From a bacterium (GTDB taxonomy: Bacteria; Auribacterota; Tritonobacteria; UBA1439), in the NCBI GenBank assembly GCA_028716845.1, contig JAQUPF010000003.1, positions 62,001 to 126,000 on the forward strand: a stretch of DNA of 64,000 bases, written 5' to 3'. The notes beneath the pieces were generated by a model. The model made no database searches. It worked only from the letters and a program-made list of their open reading frames with translations, and was not told the origin of the DNA. Shown here in pieces: positions 43,977 to 52,923 of the stretch (positions are counted from its first letter, which is position 1; each line of letters opens with the position of its first letter). The position numbers and the translations under genes are program-made.

Positions 43977-46448
43977 TCAGCCGACGACGATATTCACCAG
44001 CCGCCCGGGGACGACGACCGTCCGGACGACGCGGCGCCCGCCGACGTGGGCGGCCACGTTCCGCTCGGCGAGCGCGGCCGCCGCGAGCGCCTCCTCCGGG
44101 GCGTCCGCCGGAACGGTGATCCGCCCCCGCACCCTGCCGTTCACCTGGACGACGACCGTCGCCTCCTCCTCGCGGACGAGCGCCGGGTCGTGGGCCGGCC
44201 ACGGCTGCCGGAAGACGCTCTCCGTGCCGCCGACCGCCCGCCAGAGCTCCTCGGCGATGTGCGGGGCGAACGGGCCGAGGAGCAGGACGATCGTCCGCAC
44301 CGCCTCGTCGAGCGCCGCCGCCGCCTCGCCGGCGGGGCGCGGGACGTCCCGCATGAACGCCCGGATCCCGTTCTCGAGCTCCATGAGGGCGGCGAGCGCC
44401 GTGTTGAAATGGAACCGCTCCTCGATGTCCGCGGTGACCTTCCGGATGGTCCGGTGGACGGCCCGCCGGAGCGGCGTTCCCTCCCCCGCCCCGCCGCCCG
44501 GCGCCGCGCGCGCGACGCGCCCCGCCGCCTCGCGGACGAGGTCCCAGAGGCCGCGCAGGAACCGGTGGGCGCCGACGATGCTCTCGTCCCGCCACTCCGC
44601 GTCCTTCTCGGGGGGGCCGATGAAGAGCGTGTAGAGGCGCACGGTGTCCGCCCCGTACGCCTCGATGAGGCCGTCCGGGCTCACCGTGTTCCCCCTCGAC
44701 TTCGACATCTTCGCGCCGTCCTTGATGATCATCCCCTGCGTGAAGAGGTTCCGGAACGGCTCCGGGAAGCCGACCCACCCCATGTCCATGAGCGCCTTCG
44801 TGACGAAGCGCGCGTAGAGGAGGTGGAGGATGGCGTGCTCGATGCCGCCGATGTACTGGTCGACCGGCAGCCAGCGGTTGGCGAGGTCCGGGTCGAACGG
44901 GCGCCCGTCGTCGCGCGGCGAGACGAAGCGGAGGAAGTACCAGGACGAGTCGACGAAGGTGTCCATCGTGTCCGTCTCGCGCCGCGCCGGGCGGCCGCAG
45001 GAGGGGCAGGCGCACCGGACGAAGGCGGGGCAGCGGGCGAGCGGCGACTCGCCCCCGGGGCGGAACTCCACCTCCTCGGGAAGGAGGACCGGGAGGTCCT
45101 GATCGGGGACCGGCACGGCCCCGCACGATTCGCAATGGATGATCGGGATCGGGGCCCCCCAGTAGCGCTGGCGCGAGATGAGCCAGTCGCGCAGCCGGTA
45201 GCAGACCGTCCGCCCGCCGAAGCCCGCCTCCTCCATGAGGTCCGCCATCCGCTCGAGCGCCTCCCTGTTCGGGAGGCCGTCGAACCGGGCCGAGTTGACC
45301 TGGATGCCGTCGTCGACGTACGCCGCCGCCGGCTCGGCGGGAGGGAGGGCCGCCGCGGGGTCCCGGATGACGACCCGCACGGGGAGCCCGTACTTCCGGG
45401 CGAAGGCGAAATCCCGATCGTCGTGCGCGGGGACCGCCATGACCGCCCCGGTGCCGTACTCCATGAGGACGTAGTTGGCGATCCAGAGCGGGATCCGCTC
45501 GCCGTTGAACGGGTTGATGACCTCCTCCCCCGTGCGGATCCCCTCCTTCTCGGCCCCCTCGCCGGCGCGCGCGAGCCGGTCCTGCCGCACGGTGCGCTCG
45601 ATGAAGTCCGCGACCGCGCCGCCCCGCGCCGCCGCGATCCGCCGCGCGAGCGGGTGCTCGGCGGCGAGCACCATGTAGGTCGCGCCGTGGATGGTGTCAA
45701 GGCGGGTGGTGAAGCAGGGAACCGGCTCGCCGGTGGAGGCGAGGCGGAACACCACCTCGCACCCCTCGCTCCGGCCGATCCAGTTCCGCTGCATCGTCTT
45801 CACCCGCTCCGGCCAGTTCCCGAGGAGGTCGAGGTCGTCGAGGAGGCGCTGGGCGTAGGCGGTGATCCTGAAGAACCACTGCTCGAGCTCCTTCTGCCGC
45901 ACCGGGGTCTCGCACCGCTCGCAGCCGCCGCCGACGACCTGCTCGTTGGCGAGGACGGTCGAGCAGGACGGGCACCAGTTGACGGCGGCCGTCTTTCGGC
46001 AGGCGAGGCCGCGCTCGTGGAGGCGGAGGAAGAGCCACTGCGTCCAGCGGTAGTACGACGGGTCGCACGAGGCGATCTCGCGGTCCCAGTCGTAGCAGAC
46101 CCCCCAGTCATGGAGCTGCCGCTTCATCGTGGCGATGTTCGCGAGCGTGCCCGTGCGGGGGTGGACCCCCCCCTGGATGGCGGCGTTCTCCGCGGGGAGG
46201 CCGAAGGCGTCCCAGCCCATGGGGGCGAGGACGTTGCAGCCGCGCATCATCTTGTAGCGGGCGAGGACGTCGCCGATGATGTAGTTCCTCCCGTGGCCGA
46301 CGTGGAGCGCCGCCGACGGGTACGGGAACATCATGAGGCAGTAGAACTTGGGGCTGTCGGAGCGGTCGGGGGCGCGGAAGAGGCCCGTCTCGGCCCACTC
46401 GCGCTGCCACTTCGGCTCGATGCGTGCGGGATCGTAACTTCCGTTCAT
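43977..46448 (-). CDS. leuS: Leucyl-tRNA synthetase
   Basis: This 823-residue class I synthetase has the HIGH motif as HVGHG (49-53) and KMSKS as K-M-S-K-S-R-G (about residue 580). A zinc region with C-P-S-C and C-E-R-C, the editing domain and the anticodon domain are all in order. The length is normal for bacteria. Confidence 0.97.
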   Translation of the reverse strand: MNGSYDPARIEPKWQREWAETGLFRAPDRSDSPKFYCLMMFPYPSAALHVGHGRNYIIGDVLARYKMMRGCNVLAPMGWDAFGLPAENAAIQGGVHPRTGTLANIATMKRQLHDWGVCYDWDREIASCDPSYYRWTQWLFLRLHERGLACRKTAAVNWCPSCSTVLANEQVVGGGCERCETPVRQKELEQWFFRITAYAQRLLDDLDLLGNWPERVKTMQRNWIGRSEGCEVVFRLASTGEPVPCFTTRLDTIHGATYMVLAAEHPLARRIAAARGGAVADFIERTVRQDRLARAGEGAEKEGIRTGEEVINPFNGERIPLWIANYVLMEYGTGAVMAVPAHDDRDFAFARKYGLPVRVVIRDPAAALPPAEPAAAYVDDGIQVNSARFDGLPNREALERMADLMEEAGFGGRTVCYRLRDWLISRQRYWGAPIPIIHCESCGAVPVPDQDLPVLLPEEVEFRPGGESPLARCPAFVRCACPSCGRPARRETDTMDTFVDSSWYFLRFVSPRDDGRPFDPDLANRWLPVDQYIGGIEHAILHLLYARFVTKALMDMGWVGFPEPFRNLFTQGMIIKDGAKMSKSRGNTVSPDGLIEAYGADTVRLYTLFIGPPEKDAEWRDESIVGAHRFLRGLWDLVREAAGRVARAAPGGGAGEGTPLRRAVHRTIRKVTADIEERFHFNTALAALMELENGIRAFMRDVPRPAGEAAAALDEAVRTIVLLLGPFAPHIAEELWRAVGGTESVFRQPWPAHDPALVREEEATVVVQVNGRVRGRITVPADAPEEALAAAALAERNVAAHVGGRRVVRTVVVPGRLVNIVVG

Positions 46449-46481
46449 GTTACTTGTGAAGAATATAGATTTAATCCCCTC

Positions 46482-47219
46482 TCACTCCTCCTCGCCGAAG
46501 ACCTCCGCCGTGTAGACGAGGACCTCGTACGATTCCGGGTGCCGCCATGCGTCCTCCGGCAGACCCGCCTTGTGCCGGCAGAGGTGGGACCAGAAGTACG
46601 CCGCGTCCCGGTCGGGGAAATGCTCGCTCCAGACCTGCGGCAGGTAGGTCCCGCCGCCGAACCCGCGCCGCGGCTTGATGTAGATGCCGTGGACGCCCTT
46701 CCGGATCGAGAGCGGGTCCGCCGCGGGGACGAGCGGCGAGAGGACGGAGATCTCGAACCGGATGTCGCGCAGCTCGGCGGGCGAGACGGGCGGGAACCGC
46801 GTGTCGCTCGTCGCCGCGGCGACCGCCATCTCCCGGACCGTCTCGGCGAGCGGCCTCGTGGAGATGAAGTTGCCGATGCAGCCGCGGAGCGGCTCCGGGT
46901 GGACCGGGCTCGACGGCGAGGGGTTCGTGATGGTGACGAACGCCCCGAGCTCCTCCCGCAGCCGGTCCGTGACCGGGTAGTCGGCGAGATCAGGCACCTC
47001 GCGCACGCGGACGTAGCGCTCGACCGTGTCGCGGGCGATCTTGAGGAGCGTCTCCCGCTCCCCCTCCTCCAGTTCGTGCTGATTCCCAGGCGTTGTCCGC
47101 ACGGCCTCCCTCCCCGTCCCGCGCGACGACCCGCCCGCGCAGCCCGGCGCCGAGCAGAGCGCCAGGAGGCAGGCGGCGGCCGCCGCCCTCCCCGCGAGCC
47201 GCCGCCGGATCGGGCTCAC
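46482..47219 (-). CDS. AMMECR1-domain protein, probable lipoprotein
   Basis: This 245-residue protein has a signal peptide with a possible lipobox (S-A-P-G-C-A-G) followed by an AMMECR1 domain carrying the invariant hexapeptide LRGCIGN. Other conserved parts are D-T-R-F-P-P-V-S and E-I-S-V-L-S-P. GTG at 47219 overlaps the MEMO1-like gene stop (GTGA). The domain is often fused to MEMO1 and linked to a radical SAM enzyme (AmmeMemoRadiSam), but the export signal is unusual and no such SAM enzyme is adjacent. Confidence 0.85.
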   Translation of the reverse strand: MSPIRRRLAGRAAAAACLLALCSAPGCAGGSSRGTGREAVRTTPGNQHELEEGERETLLKIARDTVERYVRVREVPDLADYPVTDRLREELGAFVTITNPSPSSPVHPEPLRGCIGNFISTRPLAETVREMAVAAATSDTRFPPVSPAELRDIRFEISVLSPLVPAADPLSIRKGVHGIYIKPRRGFGGGTYLPQVWSEHFPDRDAAYFWSHLCRHKAGLPEDAWRHPESYEVLVYTAEVFGEEE

Positions 47220-48193
47220 TCGCCCTCCGGCACGGTGAAGATGACGGCGGCGTAGCTCACCGAATGGCTGAAATCGCCCGTCATGTCGCCCGACGTGTCG
47301 TACGCGAGGAGGCGGCCGGCCGCGCCGCGCGGCACCGCCTCCATCAGGACGCCGATCGGGCACTCCCCGCAGATGGTCGCGCCGGTCCGCTCCCGGTATG
47401 CGGCGAAGCCGGCCGCGTCGAGCCGCTCGATGCGCTCGATGGCGCCGCGGTCGAGCGCGTGGATCCGCTCGCGGACGTCGTCCGTGAACGGGACGTAGCC
47501 GAAGCCCGCCCCGTAGTGCGTGAAGTCGGAGCTGGCCACGATGACGGTCTCGCCGTCGAGCAGATCCGCGAGCGGCCCGGCGACGACCTTCCGGTCGGCG
47601 CCCTCGATCTGCCCGAGGACGACGGGGACGAGCGTGAACTCTCCGAGGACCTCCTGGAGGAACGGCAGCTGCACCTCGAGAGAATGCTCGCCCTCGTGCG
47701 CGCGCGGGAGGTCCATGTAGAGCGGGCGCCCCCGCAGGCGTTCGCACGCCGCCGCGTCCACCGGCACGAGGCCGAGGGGCGTGCGGTAGGCCCCGGCGTC
47801 AGTGAGCGCCGCGCCCCTGAAACCCATCCGGTGGGACGGGGCGAGGACGACGGCCCTCCTGAATCCCCTGTCCCGCAGCGCCGCGTAGCCGGCCGCGGCG
47901 ACCGCCCCCGAGTACTGGTACCCCGCGTGCGGGGCGACGAGGCCGACGATCCGGCCCTCGACCTCGGGCACCGGCGCCTCCGAGAGGTACTCCCGCACGC
48001 TCCGGCCGAGCGCGCCCGCGCTCCCCGGGTAGAACGCCCCCGCCACCGCCGGCTCCCGGACGACCTGAGATCTCATGGGTCCACCCGCTCCTCTCCCCCG
48101 CGCATCCTCCGGGGGTCCCTTCTCATTCCAGCACGATGTGACCATCAGCACGGGGACAACCAGCATGATCCGGGCGTATGCGTTCCGTCCCAT
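47216..48193 (-). CDS. MEMO1-family protein with lipoprotein signal
   Basis: This 325-residue protein starts with a short membrane segment and lipobox V-T-S-C (Cys21), so it is probably lipid-anchored. The MEMO fold motifs follow: A-P-H-A-G-Y-Q-Y-S-G, L-A-P-S-H-R, S-S-D-F-T-H-Y, and G-A-T-I-C-G. These contain the His/Cys metal ligands seen in copper/iron-binding MEMO1. The ATG at 48193 follows GGGAGAGGGG. It is translated together with the AMMECR1 gene. Confidence 0.88.
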   Translation of the reverse strand: MGRNAYARIMLVVPVLMVTSCWNEKGPPEDARGRGAGGPMRSQVVREPAVAGAFYPGSAGALGRSVREYLSEAPVPEVEGRIVGLVAPHAGYQYSGAVAAAGYAALRDRGFRRAVVLAPSHRMGFRGAALTDAGAYRTPLGLVPVDAAACERLRGRPLYMDLPRAHEGEHSLEVQLPFLQEVLGEFTLVPVVLGQIEGADRKVVAGPLADLLDGETVIVASSDFTHYGAGFGYVPFTDDVRERIHALDRGAIERIERLDAAGFAAYRERTGATICGECPIGVLMEAVPRGAAGRLLAYDTSGDMTGDFSHSVSYAAVIFTVPEGE

Positions 48194-48226
48194 TCCCCTC
48201 TCTCCCGGTGGATGCTCCGCATGGAC

Positions 48227-48254
48227 ATGGTAGCACAATGCGCAGGGGAATCAA
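48227..48254 (-). promoter_or_regulatory. Putative promoter of the MEMO1-AMMECR1-leuS unit
   Basis: On the minus strand TTGATT (48254-48249) and TACCAT (48232-48227) have a 16-nt spacer, with TGC just before the -10 box. It is 33 nt before the start codon. Confidence 0.55.
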
Positions 48255-48513
48255 TCATGCGGGATGGGGCGATGATGAGGGTGCCCCGAGGTGAAACATG
48301 TACAACGAGATGGCGTTGCCCTCCTCCCGCCGCTCGAGGCTGTCGCAATCCTTTGCGAACTCCTTTACGGGACGGGCGGTCCCCCCTGAGAAACGACCGG
48401 TGGTACATCACCTGCCGCGACAAGATGGCGGAGGTGGCGGGAGGGCAGGAGGTCGAACTTGTTGAGGCGGCGGGATGCCGCGACATTGTCCACGCCGCCG
48501 ATCCGGGCGGGCG
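48255..48513. other. Intergenic gap between GNAT and MEMO1 genes
   Basis: It has a mixed composition and several short open frames on both strands, none with a ribosome site or recognisable motif. No composite repeat module is present. It may be decayed coding DNA, but I cannot identify a source. Confidence 0.3.
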
Positions 48514-48975
48514 TCAGTCGCGGAGCTCGATGGCGACGGAGATCTCGCCGCAGTCGGGGAACTTCGGGCAGTTGAGGCAGTCGCTCCATATCTTGTGGGG
48601 GAGCTTCGATTTCGGGTATCGGGAGAAGCCGCACCGCGCGAAGAACTTGGGCAGGTAGGTGAGGGCGAAGACCCGCCTGATGCCGAGCCGGCGGGCCTCG
48701 GCGAGGCAGCGGAGGACGAGCTTCCTCCCGATCCCCCTCCCCTTGTGGGACTCCCGCACCGCGAGCGACTTGATCTCCGCGAGGTCGGCCCAGATGATGT
48801 GGAGCGCCGAGCAGCCGATCATCCTCCCCCTCTCCTCGGCGACCCAGAAGTCCCGGACGTTCTCGTAGAGGTCGTTGAGCGACCGGGCGAGCATCCAGTC
48901 CTTCCGCGCGAAGAAGTTGACGATCCTCTGGATCTCCGGGACGTCCCCGAGCACCGCCTTCCGTATCCGCATCAT
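48514..48975 (-). CDS. GNAT N-acetyltransferase with C-terminal Cys cluster
   Basis: This 153-residue GNAT enzyme has the acetyl-CoA loop H-K-G-R-G-I-G-R-K-L-V-L. The C-terminal part has FFARCGFSRYPKSKLPHKIW then D-C-L-N-C-P-K-F-P-D-C-G-E. This tail is typical of short ArgA/NAGS-like acetyltransferases; its cysteines could bind metal. N-acetylglutamate synthesis for arginine is possible, but no arg genes are nearby. Ribosome site GGAGGGGGCG. Confidence 0.82.
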   Translation of the reverse strand: MMRIRKAVLGDVPEIQRIVNFFARKDWMLARSLNDLYENVRDFWVAEERGRMIGCSALHIIWADLAEIKSLAVRESHKGRGIGRKLVLRCLAEARRLGIRRVFALTYLPKFFARCGFSRYPKSKLPHKIWSDCLNCPKFPDCGEISVAIELRD

Positions 48976-49009
48976 CGCCCCCCTCCGCGTGCGGGCCGTC
49001 GCGGCCCCG

Positions 49010-49975
49010 TCACCGGTCCTCCCGCATGGACGCCGCCGTCCGGCGGATCATCTCGTCGAGGCCGACCGATATCGAGAAGCCGGTGAGCGACCGGAGCCTC
49101 GTGATGTCCGCGGCGCGCCGACCCATGTCCTCGAACCCCTCCTCGTACGCCCGCTCGTAGGGGACGTGCGTGATGCGGGAGCGGCTTTCGGTGATCTCGA
49201 CGATCCTGCGGGCGAGCGCCCCGATGGCGATCTCGTCGTCGCTCCCGATGTTGATCACCTTCCCCTCCGCCCCCGGGCAGCCGTCGAGGAGGAGAAGGGC
49301 CGCGATCAGGTCGGAGATGTAGAGGAAGCTCCTCGTCTGCCCGCCCGTGCCGTAGACGGTGAGGTCCTCCCCCCGCAGCGCCTGGCCGATGAGCCGGGGG
49401 AAGACCATGCCGTAGCGCCCCGTCTGCCGGGGGCCGACGATGTTGAAAAAGCGGCAGATGACGACGGGCAGGCCCCGCTCCCGGTGGCAGGCGAGGGCGA
49501 GGAACTCGTCGATCGCCTTGGAGCAGGCGTAGCTCCATCGCGACTTCACCGTCGCGCCGAAGACGAGGTCGTCATCCTCCCGGAACGGGATGCGGTCGCT
49601 CTTCCCGTACACCTCCGAGGTGGAGGCGAGGACGACCCGCTTCCGCTTCTTGCTCGCCATCTCGAGGCAGATCTCGGTGCCCCGGATGTTCGTCGAGATG
49701 GTCCGCACCGGGCTCTCCACGATGAGCCGCACCCCGACCGCCGCGGCGAGGTGGTAGACGACGTCACAGCGATCGACGAGTTCCGCCATGAGCGGGGCGT
49801 TCATGACGGTGTCGATGACATACCCGAAGCCGCGGCGCCCCTTCAGGCGGTCGATGTTGGCCATGCTCCCCGTGGAGAGGTCGTCGATCAGGTCAACCTC
49901 GTCGCCGCGCTCGAGGAGCGCCTCGGCGAGGTGCGAGCCGATGAAGCCCGCCCCGCCGGTGATCAGTATTCTCAT
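49010..49975 (-). CDS. NAD-dependent sugar-nucleotide epimerase/dehydratase
   Basis: This 321-residue extended SDR has the nucleotide motif TGGAGFIGSH, S-T-S-E-V-Y-G, and Y-A-C-S-K. The I-V-G-P-R-Q-T-G-R-Y-G-M-V-F-P-R region is like UDP-glucuronate decarboxylase and WbpP/GalE-type epimerases. Its ATG immediately follows the accA stop. Likely it makes a sugar nucleotide for envelope glycans. Confidence 0.85.
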   Translation of the reverse strand: MRILITGGAGFIGSHLAEALLERGDEVDLIDDLSTGSMANIDRLKGRRGFGYVIDTVMNAPLMAELVDRCDVVYHLAAAVGVRLIVESPVRTISTNIRGTEICLEMASKKRKRVVLASTSEVYGKSDRIPFREDDDLVFGATVKSRWSYACSKAIDEFLALACHRERGLPVVICRFFNIVGPRQTGRYGMVFPRLIGQALRGEDLTVYGTGGQTRSFLYISDLIAALLLLDGCPGAEGKVINIGSDDEIAIGALARRIVEITESRSRITHVPYERAYEEGFEDMGRRAADITRLRSLTGFSISVGLDEMIRRTAASMREDR

Positions 49976-50932
49976 TCATTCCTCCGTGAAGCTGCCGATC
50001 CGCCGGTATTTCTCGTAACGGCGACGGACGAGATCGCCCGGCGGGACGCGCCCGAGCCGGTCGAGCGCCCCGAGGAGCGCCGCCTTCACCTCGCGGGCGG
50101 CGAGCTCGTAGTTCCGGTGCGCGCCGCCGAGCGGCTCCGGCACGATCAGGTCGATGACGTCGAGCTCGAGGAGCTCCCTCGGGGATATCCTGAGCGTGCT
50201 CGCCGCCTCCGCCGCCTTGCTCTGGTCCTTCCAGAGGATGGCGGCGCACCCCTCGGGCGAGATGACCGAGTAGTAGGCGTTCTCGAGCATCAGCACCTCG
50301 TCCCCGACCCCGATGCCGAGGGCCCCGCCGCTCCCCCCCTCGCCGATGATGACTGCGACGATCGGCGTCTCGAGGGCGGCCATCGCCCGGAGGTTGCAGG
50401 CGATCGCCTCCGCCTGCCCCCGCTCCTCCGCCCCGATGCCCGGGTAGGCGCCCGGCGTGTCGATGAAGGAGACGACCGGGAGGCGGAACTTCTCCGCCAG
50501 CCGCATGAGCCGGTACGCCTTCCGGTACCCCTCCGGGTGCGCGCTGCCGAAATTGCGGAGGAGGTTCTCCTTCGTGTCACGGCCCTTCTGCTGGCCGACG
50601 ACGACGACCGTCCGCCCCTCGAGGCGCGCGACGCCGCCCACGATCGCCTGGTCGTTCGCGAAGAACCGGTCCCCCGCGAGCTCGATGAACCCCTCCGTCA
50701 TGAGCCGGACGTAGTCGAGGGTGTACGGCCGCTGGGGGTGGCGGGCGATCTGGACACGCTGCCACGGCGTCAGGTTGCCGTAGATGTCGCGGCGCGCCGC
50801 GTCGAGCTTCTTCTGGAGGCTCTCGATCTCCGCGGCGACGTCCACCGTCCCCTCGCCGGCGAGCGCCCGCAGCCGCCCGATCTCCCCCTCGAGCTCGACG
50901 ATCGGTTTCTCGAAATCGAATCCGCCGTTCAT
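49976..50932 (-). CDS. accA: Acetyl-CoA carboxylase carboxyltransferase, alpha subunit
   Basis: This 318-residue subunit makes malonyl-CoA with AccD, feeding FabD/FabH in the window. L-T-P-W-Q-R-V-Q-I-A-R-H-P is in the N-terminal part, and P-G-A-Y-P-G-I-G-A-E-E-R-G-Q and G-E-G-G-S-G-G-A are the acyl-CoA site motifs. accD is not in the window. It starts 12 nt after the L,D-transpeptidase gene. Confidence 0.96.
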   Translation of the reverse strand: MNGGFDFEKPIVELEGEIGRLRALAGEGTVDVAAEIESLQKKLDAARRDIYGNLTPWQRVQIARHPQRPYTLDYVRLMTEGFIELAGDRFFANDQAIVGGVARLEGRTVVVVGQQKGRDTKENLLRNFGSAHPEGYRKAYRLMRLAEKFRLPVVSFIDTPGAYPGIGAEERGQAEAIACNLRAMAALETPIVAVIIGEGGSGGALGIGVGDEVLMLENAYYSVISPEGCAAILWKDQSKAAEAASTLRISPRELLELDVIDLIVPEPLGGAHRNYELAAREVKAALLGALDRLGRVPPGDLVRRRYEKYRRIGSFTEE

Positions 50933-50944
50933 TCCGGTTCCCGG

Positions 50945-52099
50945 TTAATTCACCGCCACCGACGCCCCCACCGGCAGGATCGCGTAGAGCTCCTCCACGT
51001 CCTCGTTCAGAAGACGGATGCAGCCGGCGCTCGCCTGCCTGCCGATCGTCTCCGGCTCCCAGGTGCCGTGGATGCCGTAGCCGGAGAGGTCGAACCCCAT
51101 CCAGCGGGTCCCGAGGAGGTTCTCCGGGACGTCGTCCGGCCCCTCCGGCTCCCGGTACGGGATCACGCCGCCGCCGGGCCGGTACCACTCCGGCCGCTCG
51201 ACCTTGTTGACGATCGTGAACTCGCCGAGCGGCGTGCTCCCCTCCCTCCCGGTCCCGACCCGGTAGACCTTCACCGCCCGGTCCCCCGCCATGAGCGTGA
51301 GCGTGTTCGCGGTCGTGTCGACGACGGCGGAGAAGCGTTCCGTGCAGACCTTGAGCCGGTCGCCCGCCCGGATCAGGTCGCCCCTGACCGCGTCCCGGTT
51401 CATCGCCCGGATGAGCTCCTCGGTCGTGCCGAAGCGCCGGGCGATCGCCTGGATCGAATCGCCGGGGCCGACGGCGTACTCCTCGGTCCCCGGGATGACG
51501 CGGCGGGAGAAGAGGAGCCGGATGTAGCGGTCGCCGGCAAGCTCCCGCGCCCGCTCGAAGGCGGCGCTGCCGGGGAAGCCGTCCACGATCTCCTGCGCCT
51601 CCCGCCACGCCTCGAGATCGTTCCCGTGACGCGCGAAGATCTCCGCCCGCATGAGGCGCGCCTCCGCCTCGATCTCGGCGCCCGGGCGGGCGGCGAGGAC
51701 GGCGTCGATCCGTTCCGCGGCGTCCCTGAGACGGCCGGTGCTGAACGCCGCGCGGGCGAGGCCGAGCCGCGCCCGGTCGTGGCGCAGGGCCTGCGCCCCC
51801 TCGGCGAGGTTCTCCCGCCAGGACGCCTCAGCCCGCGCCCACTGCCCCCCCGCCTCGAGGGAGAGCGCCCGCCGGAAGGCCGCCTCCCGCTCCACGGCGC
51901 CGGCGGGCCTCCCGCGCGCGAGCGCGCCGAAGGCGTCCGCGGCCGCGGCGTACTCGCCGCGCTCGTAGAGCAGGCGGGCCGCGTCGAACCGCTCGAGGCG
52001 GGCGGATTCCCGGCGCCTGGTGAAGGCGGCGTAGCCGCCGGCGGCGAGCGCGGCGAGCAGCACGAGCGCGAGGGCCTTCCTGCCGCGGGTCATCCGCAT
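50945..52099 (-). CDS. L,D-transpeptidase with TPR-like region and LysM
   Basis: This is a 384-residue protein with an N-terminal membrane anchor (residues 8-25), helical TPR-like repeats (about 35-190), a LysM (VGPGDSIQAIARRFGTTEEL) and a YkuD domain with the catalytic motif H-G-T-W-E-P-E-T-I-G-R-Q-A-S-A-G-C-I-R. It makes 3-3 crosslinks or attaches proteins to peptidoglycan. Alternative ATG 52093 has better spacing to GGAGG (9 nt against 3). Confidence 0.92.
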   Translation of the reverse strand: MRMTRGRKALALVLLAALAAGGYAAFTRRRESARLERFDAARLLYERGEYAAAADAFGALARGRPAGAVEREAAFRRALSLEAGGQWARAEASWRENLAEGAQALRHDRARLGLARAAFSTGRLRDAAERIDAVLAARPGAEIEAEARLMRAEIFARHGNDLEAWREAQEIVDGFPGSAAFERARELAGDRYIRLLFSRRVIPGTEEYAVGPGDSIQAIARRFGTTEELIRAMNRDAVRGDLIRAGDRLKVCTERFSAVVDTTANTLTLMAGDRAVKVYRVGTGREGSTPLGEFTIVNKVERPEWYRPGGGVIPYREPEGPDDVPENLLGTRWMGFDLSGYGIHGTWEPETIGRQASAGCIRLLNEDVEELYAILPVGASVAVN

Positions 52100-52149
52100 C
52101 TTCCTCCGGGGGAATCAGGCGCGCCGACGACGGGCGCGGGACACGGCGT

Positions 52150-52155
52150 AGTATA
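52150..52155 (-). promoter_or_regulatory. Possible -10 box for the L,D-transpeptidase-accA unit
   Basis: TATACT on the minus strand (52155-52150), with TTGCCG 15 nt further upstream. It is about 50 nt before the start; the short spacer makes this tentative. Confidence 0.35.
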
Positions 52156-52176
52156 CATCAATCGCCGGGGCGGCAA

Positions 52177-52923
52177 TCAGGGATTTTCGGCGTCCTCGGG
52201 GAGCGGCTCGGTGAGGAGGACGGAGCGGATCCATGCGGTGCACGTCCGGAAGCGGAAATGGGCGAGGATCCCGGAGGCCGCGTAGGCGGCGAAGAGGAGG
52301 AAGAAGCACGCCTCGGGGTAGGAGACGATGATGCTCGCCGTCACGACGATGCTCACGAGGTTCAGGAACGGCTTCTTCTGCCGCGCGCTCGCCCCCTGGA
52401 ACGCCGGGTACCTGAGCGTGCTCACCATGAGGCATGAGAGGGCGAGCATGAGGAACGGCAGGAGCGTGACGAGGAAGTGGATGTCGTAGCGGCGGGCGAG
52501 GACGATGACCGAGCAGATGAGCCCCGCGGCGGCGGGGGTCGGGAGCCCCGTGAAGTGCTTCCGCTCCTCCCGGTGCACCTGGGCGTTGTAGCGGGCGAGC
52601 CGGAGCGCGGCGCAGACCGCGTACAGGAAGGCGATGCCGATCCCGAAGCGGCCCATGCCGGAGAGGACCATCGCGTAGCCCATGAAGGTCGGCACGAGGC
52701 CGAAGCTCAGCATGTCCGCGAGCGTGTCGTACTCGATGCCGAACCGGGTGGTCATCCCCTTCGCGCGCGCCACCTGCCCGTCCACGAAGTCGAACAGCAT
52801 CGCCACGCAGACCGCCTCCGCGGCGTACAGGAACTGCTCGCGCATGACGAAGATCATGGCGAGCATGCCGCAGAAGAAGTTGCAGGTCGTCAGCAGGCTC
52901 GGGATGATGGAGACCTTCTTCAC
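52177..52923 (-). CDS. pssA: CDP-diacylglycerol-serine O-phosphatidyltransferase
   Basis: This 248-residue membrane enzyme has the CDP-alcohol phosphotransferase motif in D-F-V-D-G-Q-V-A-R-A-K-G, continuing to G-I-E-Y-D-T-L-A-D (DGxxAR...G...D...D). It makes phosphatidylserine. GTG at 52923 overlaps the psd stop (GTGA). The N-terminus KKVSIIPSLLTTCNFFCGM is typical of the PssA subclass II. Confidence 0.93.
   Translation of the reverse strand: MKKVSIIPSLLTTCNFFCGMLAMIFVMREQFLYAAEAVCVAMLFDFVDGQVARAKGMTTRFGIEYDTLADMLSFGLVPTFMGYAMVLSGMGRFGIGIAFLYAVCAALRLARYNAQVHREERKHFTGLPTPAAAGLICSVIVLARRYDIHFLVTLLPFLMLALSCLMVSTLRYPAFQGASARQKKPFLNLVSIVVTASIIVSYPEACFFLLFAAYAASGILAHFRFRTCTAWIRSVLLTEPLPEDAENP

Noticed and set aside
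43371-47255. Long plus-strand open frame (about 1294 codons) across comEA, leuS and AMMECR1
   Set aside because: It is antisense to several well-identified genes and its translation has no domain.
48145-48486. 113-codon minus-strand frame upstream of the MEMO1-like gene
   Set aside because: No ribosome site or motif, and it overlaps the promoter and start of the MEMO1-like gene.
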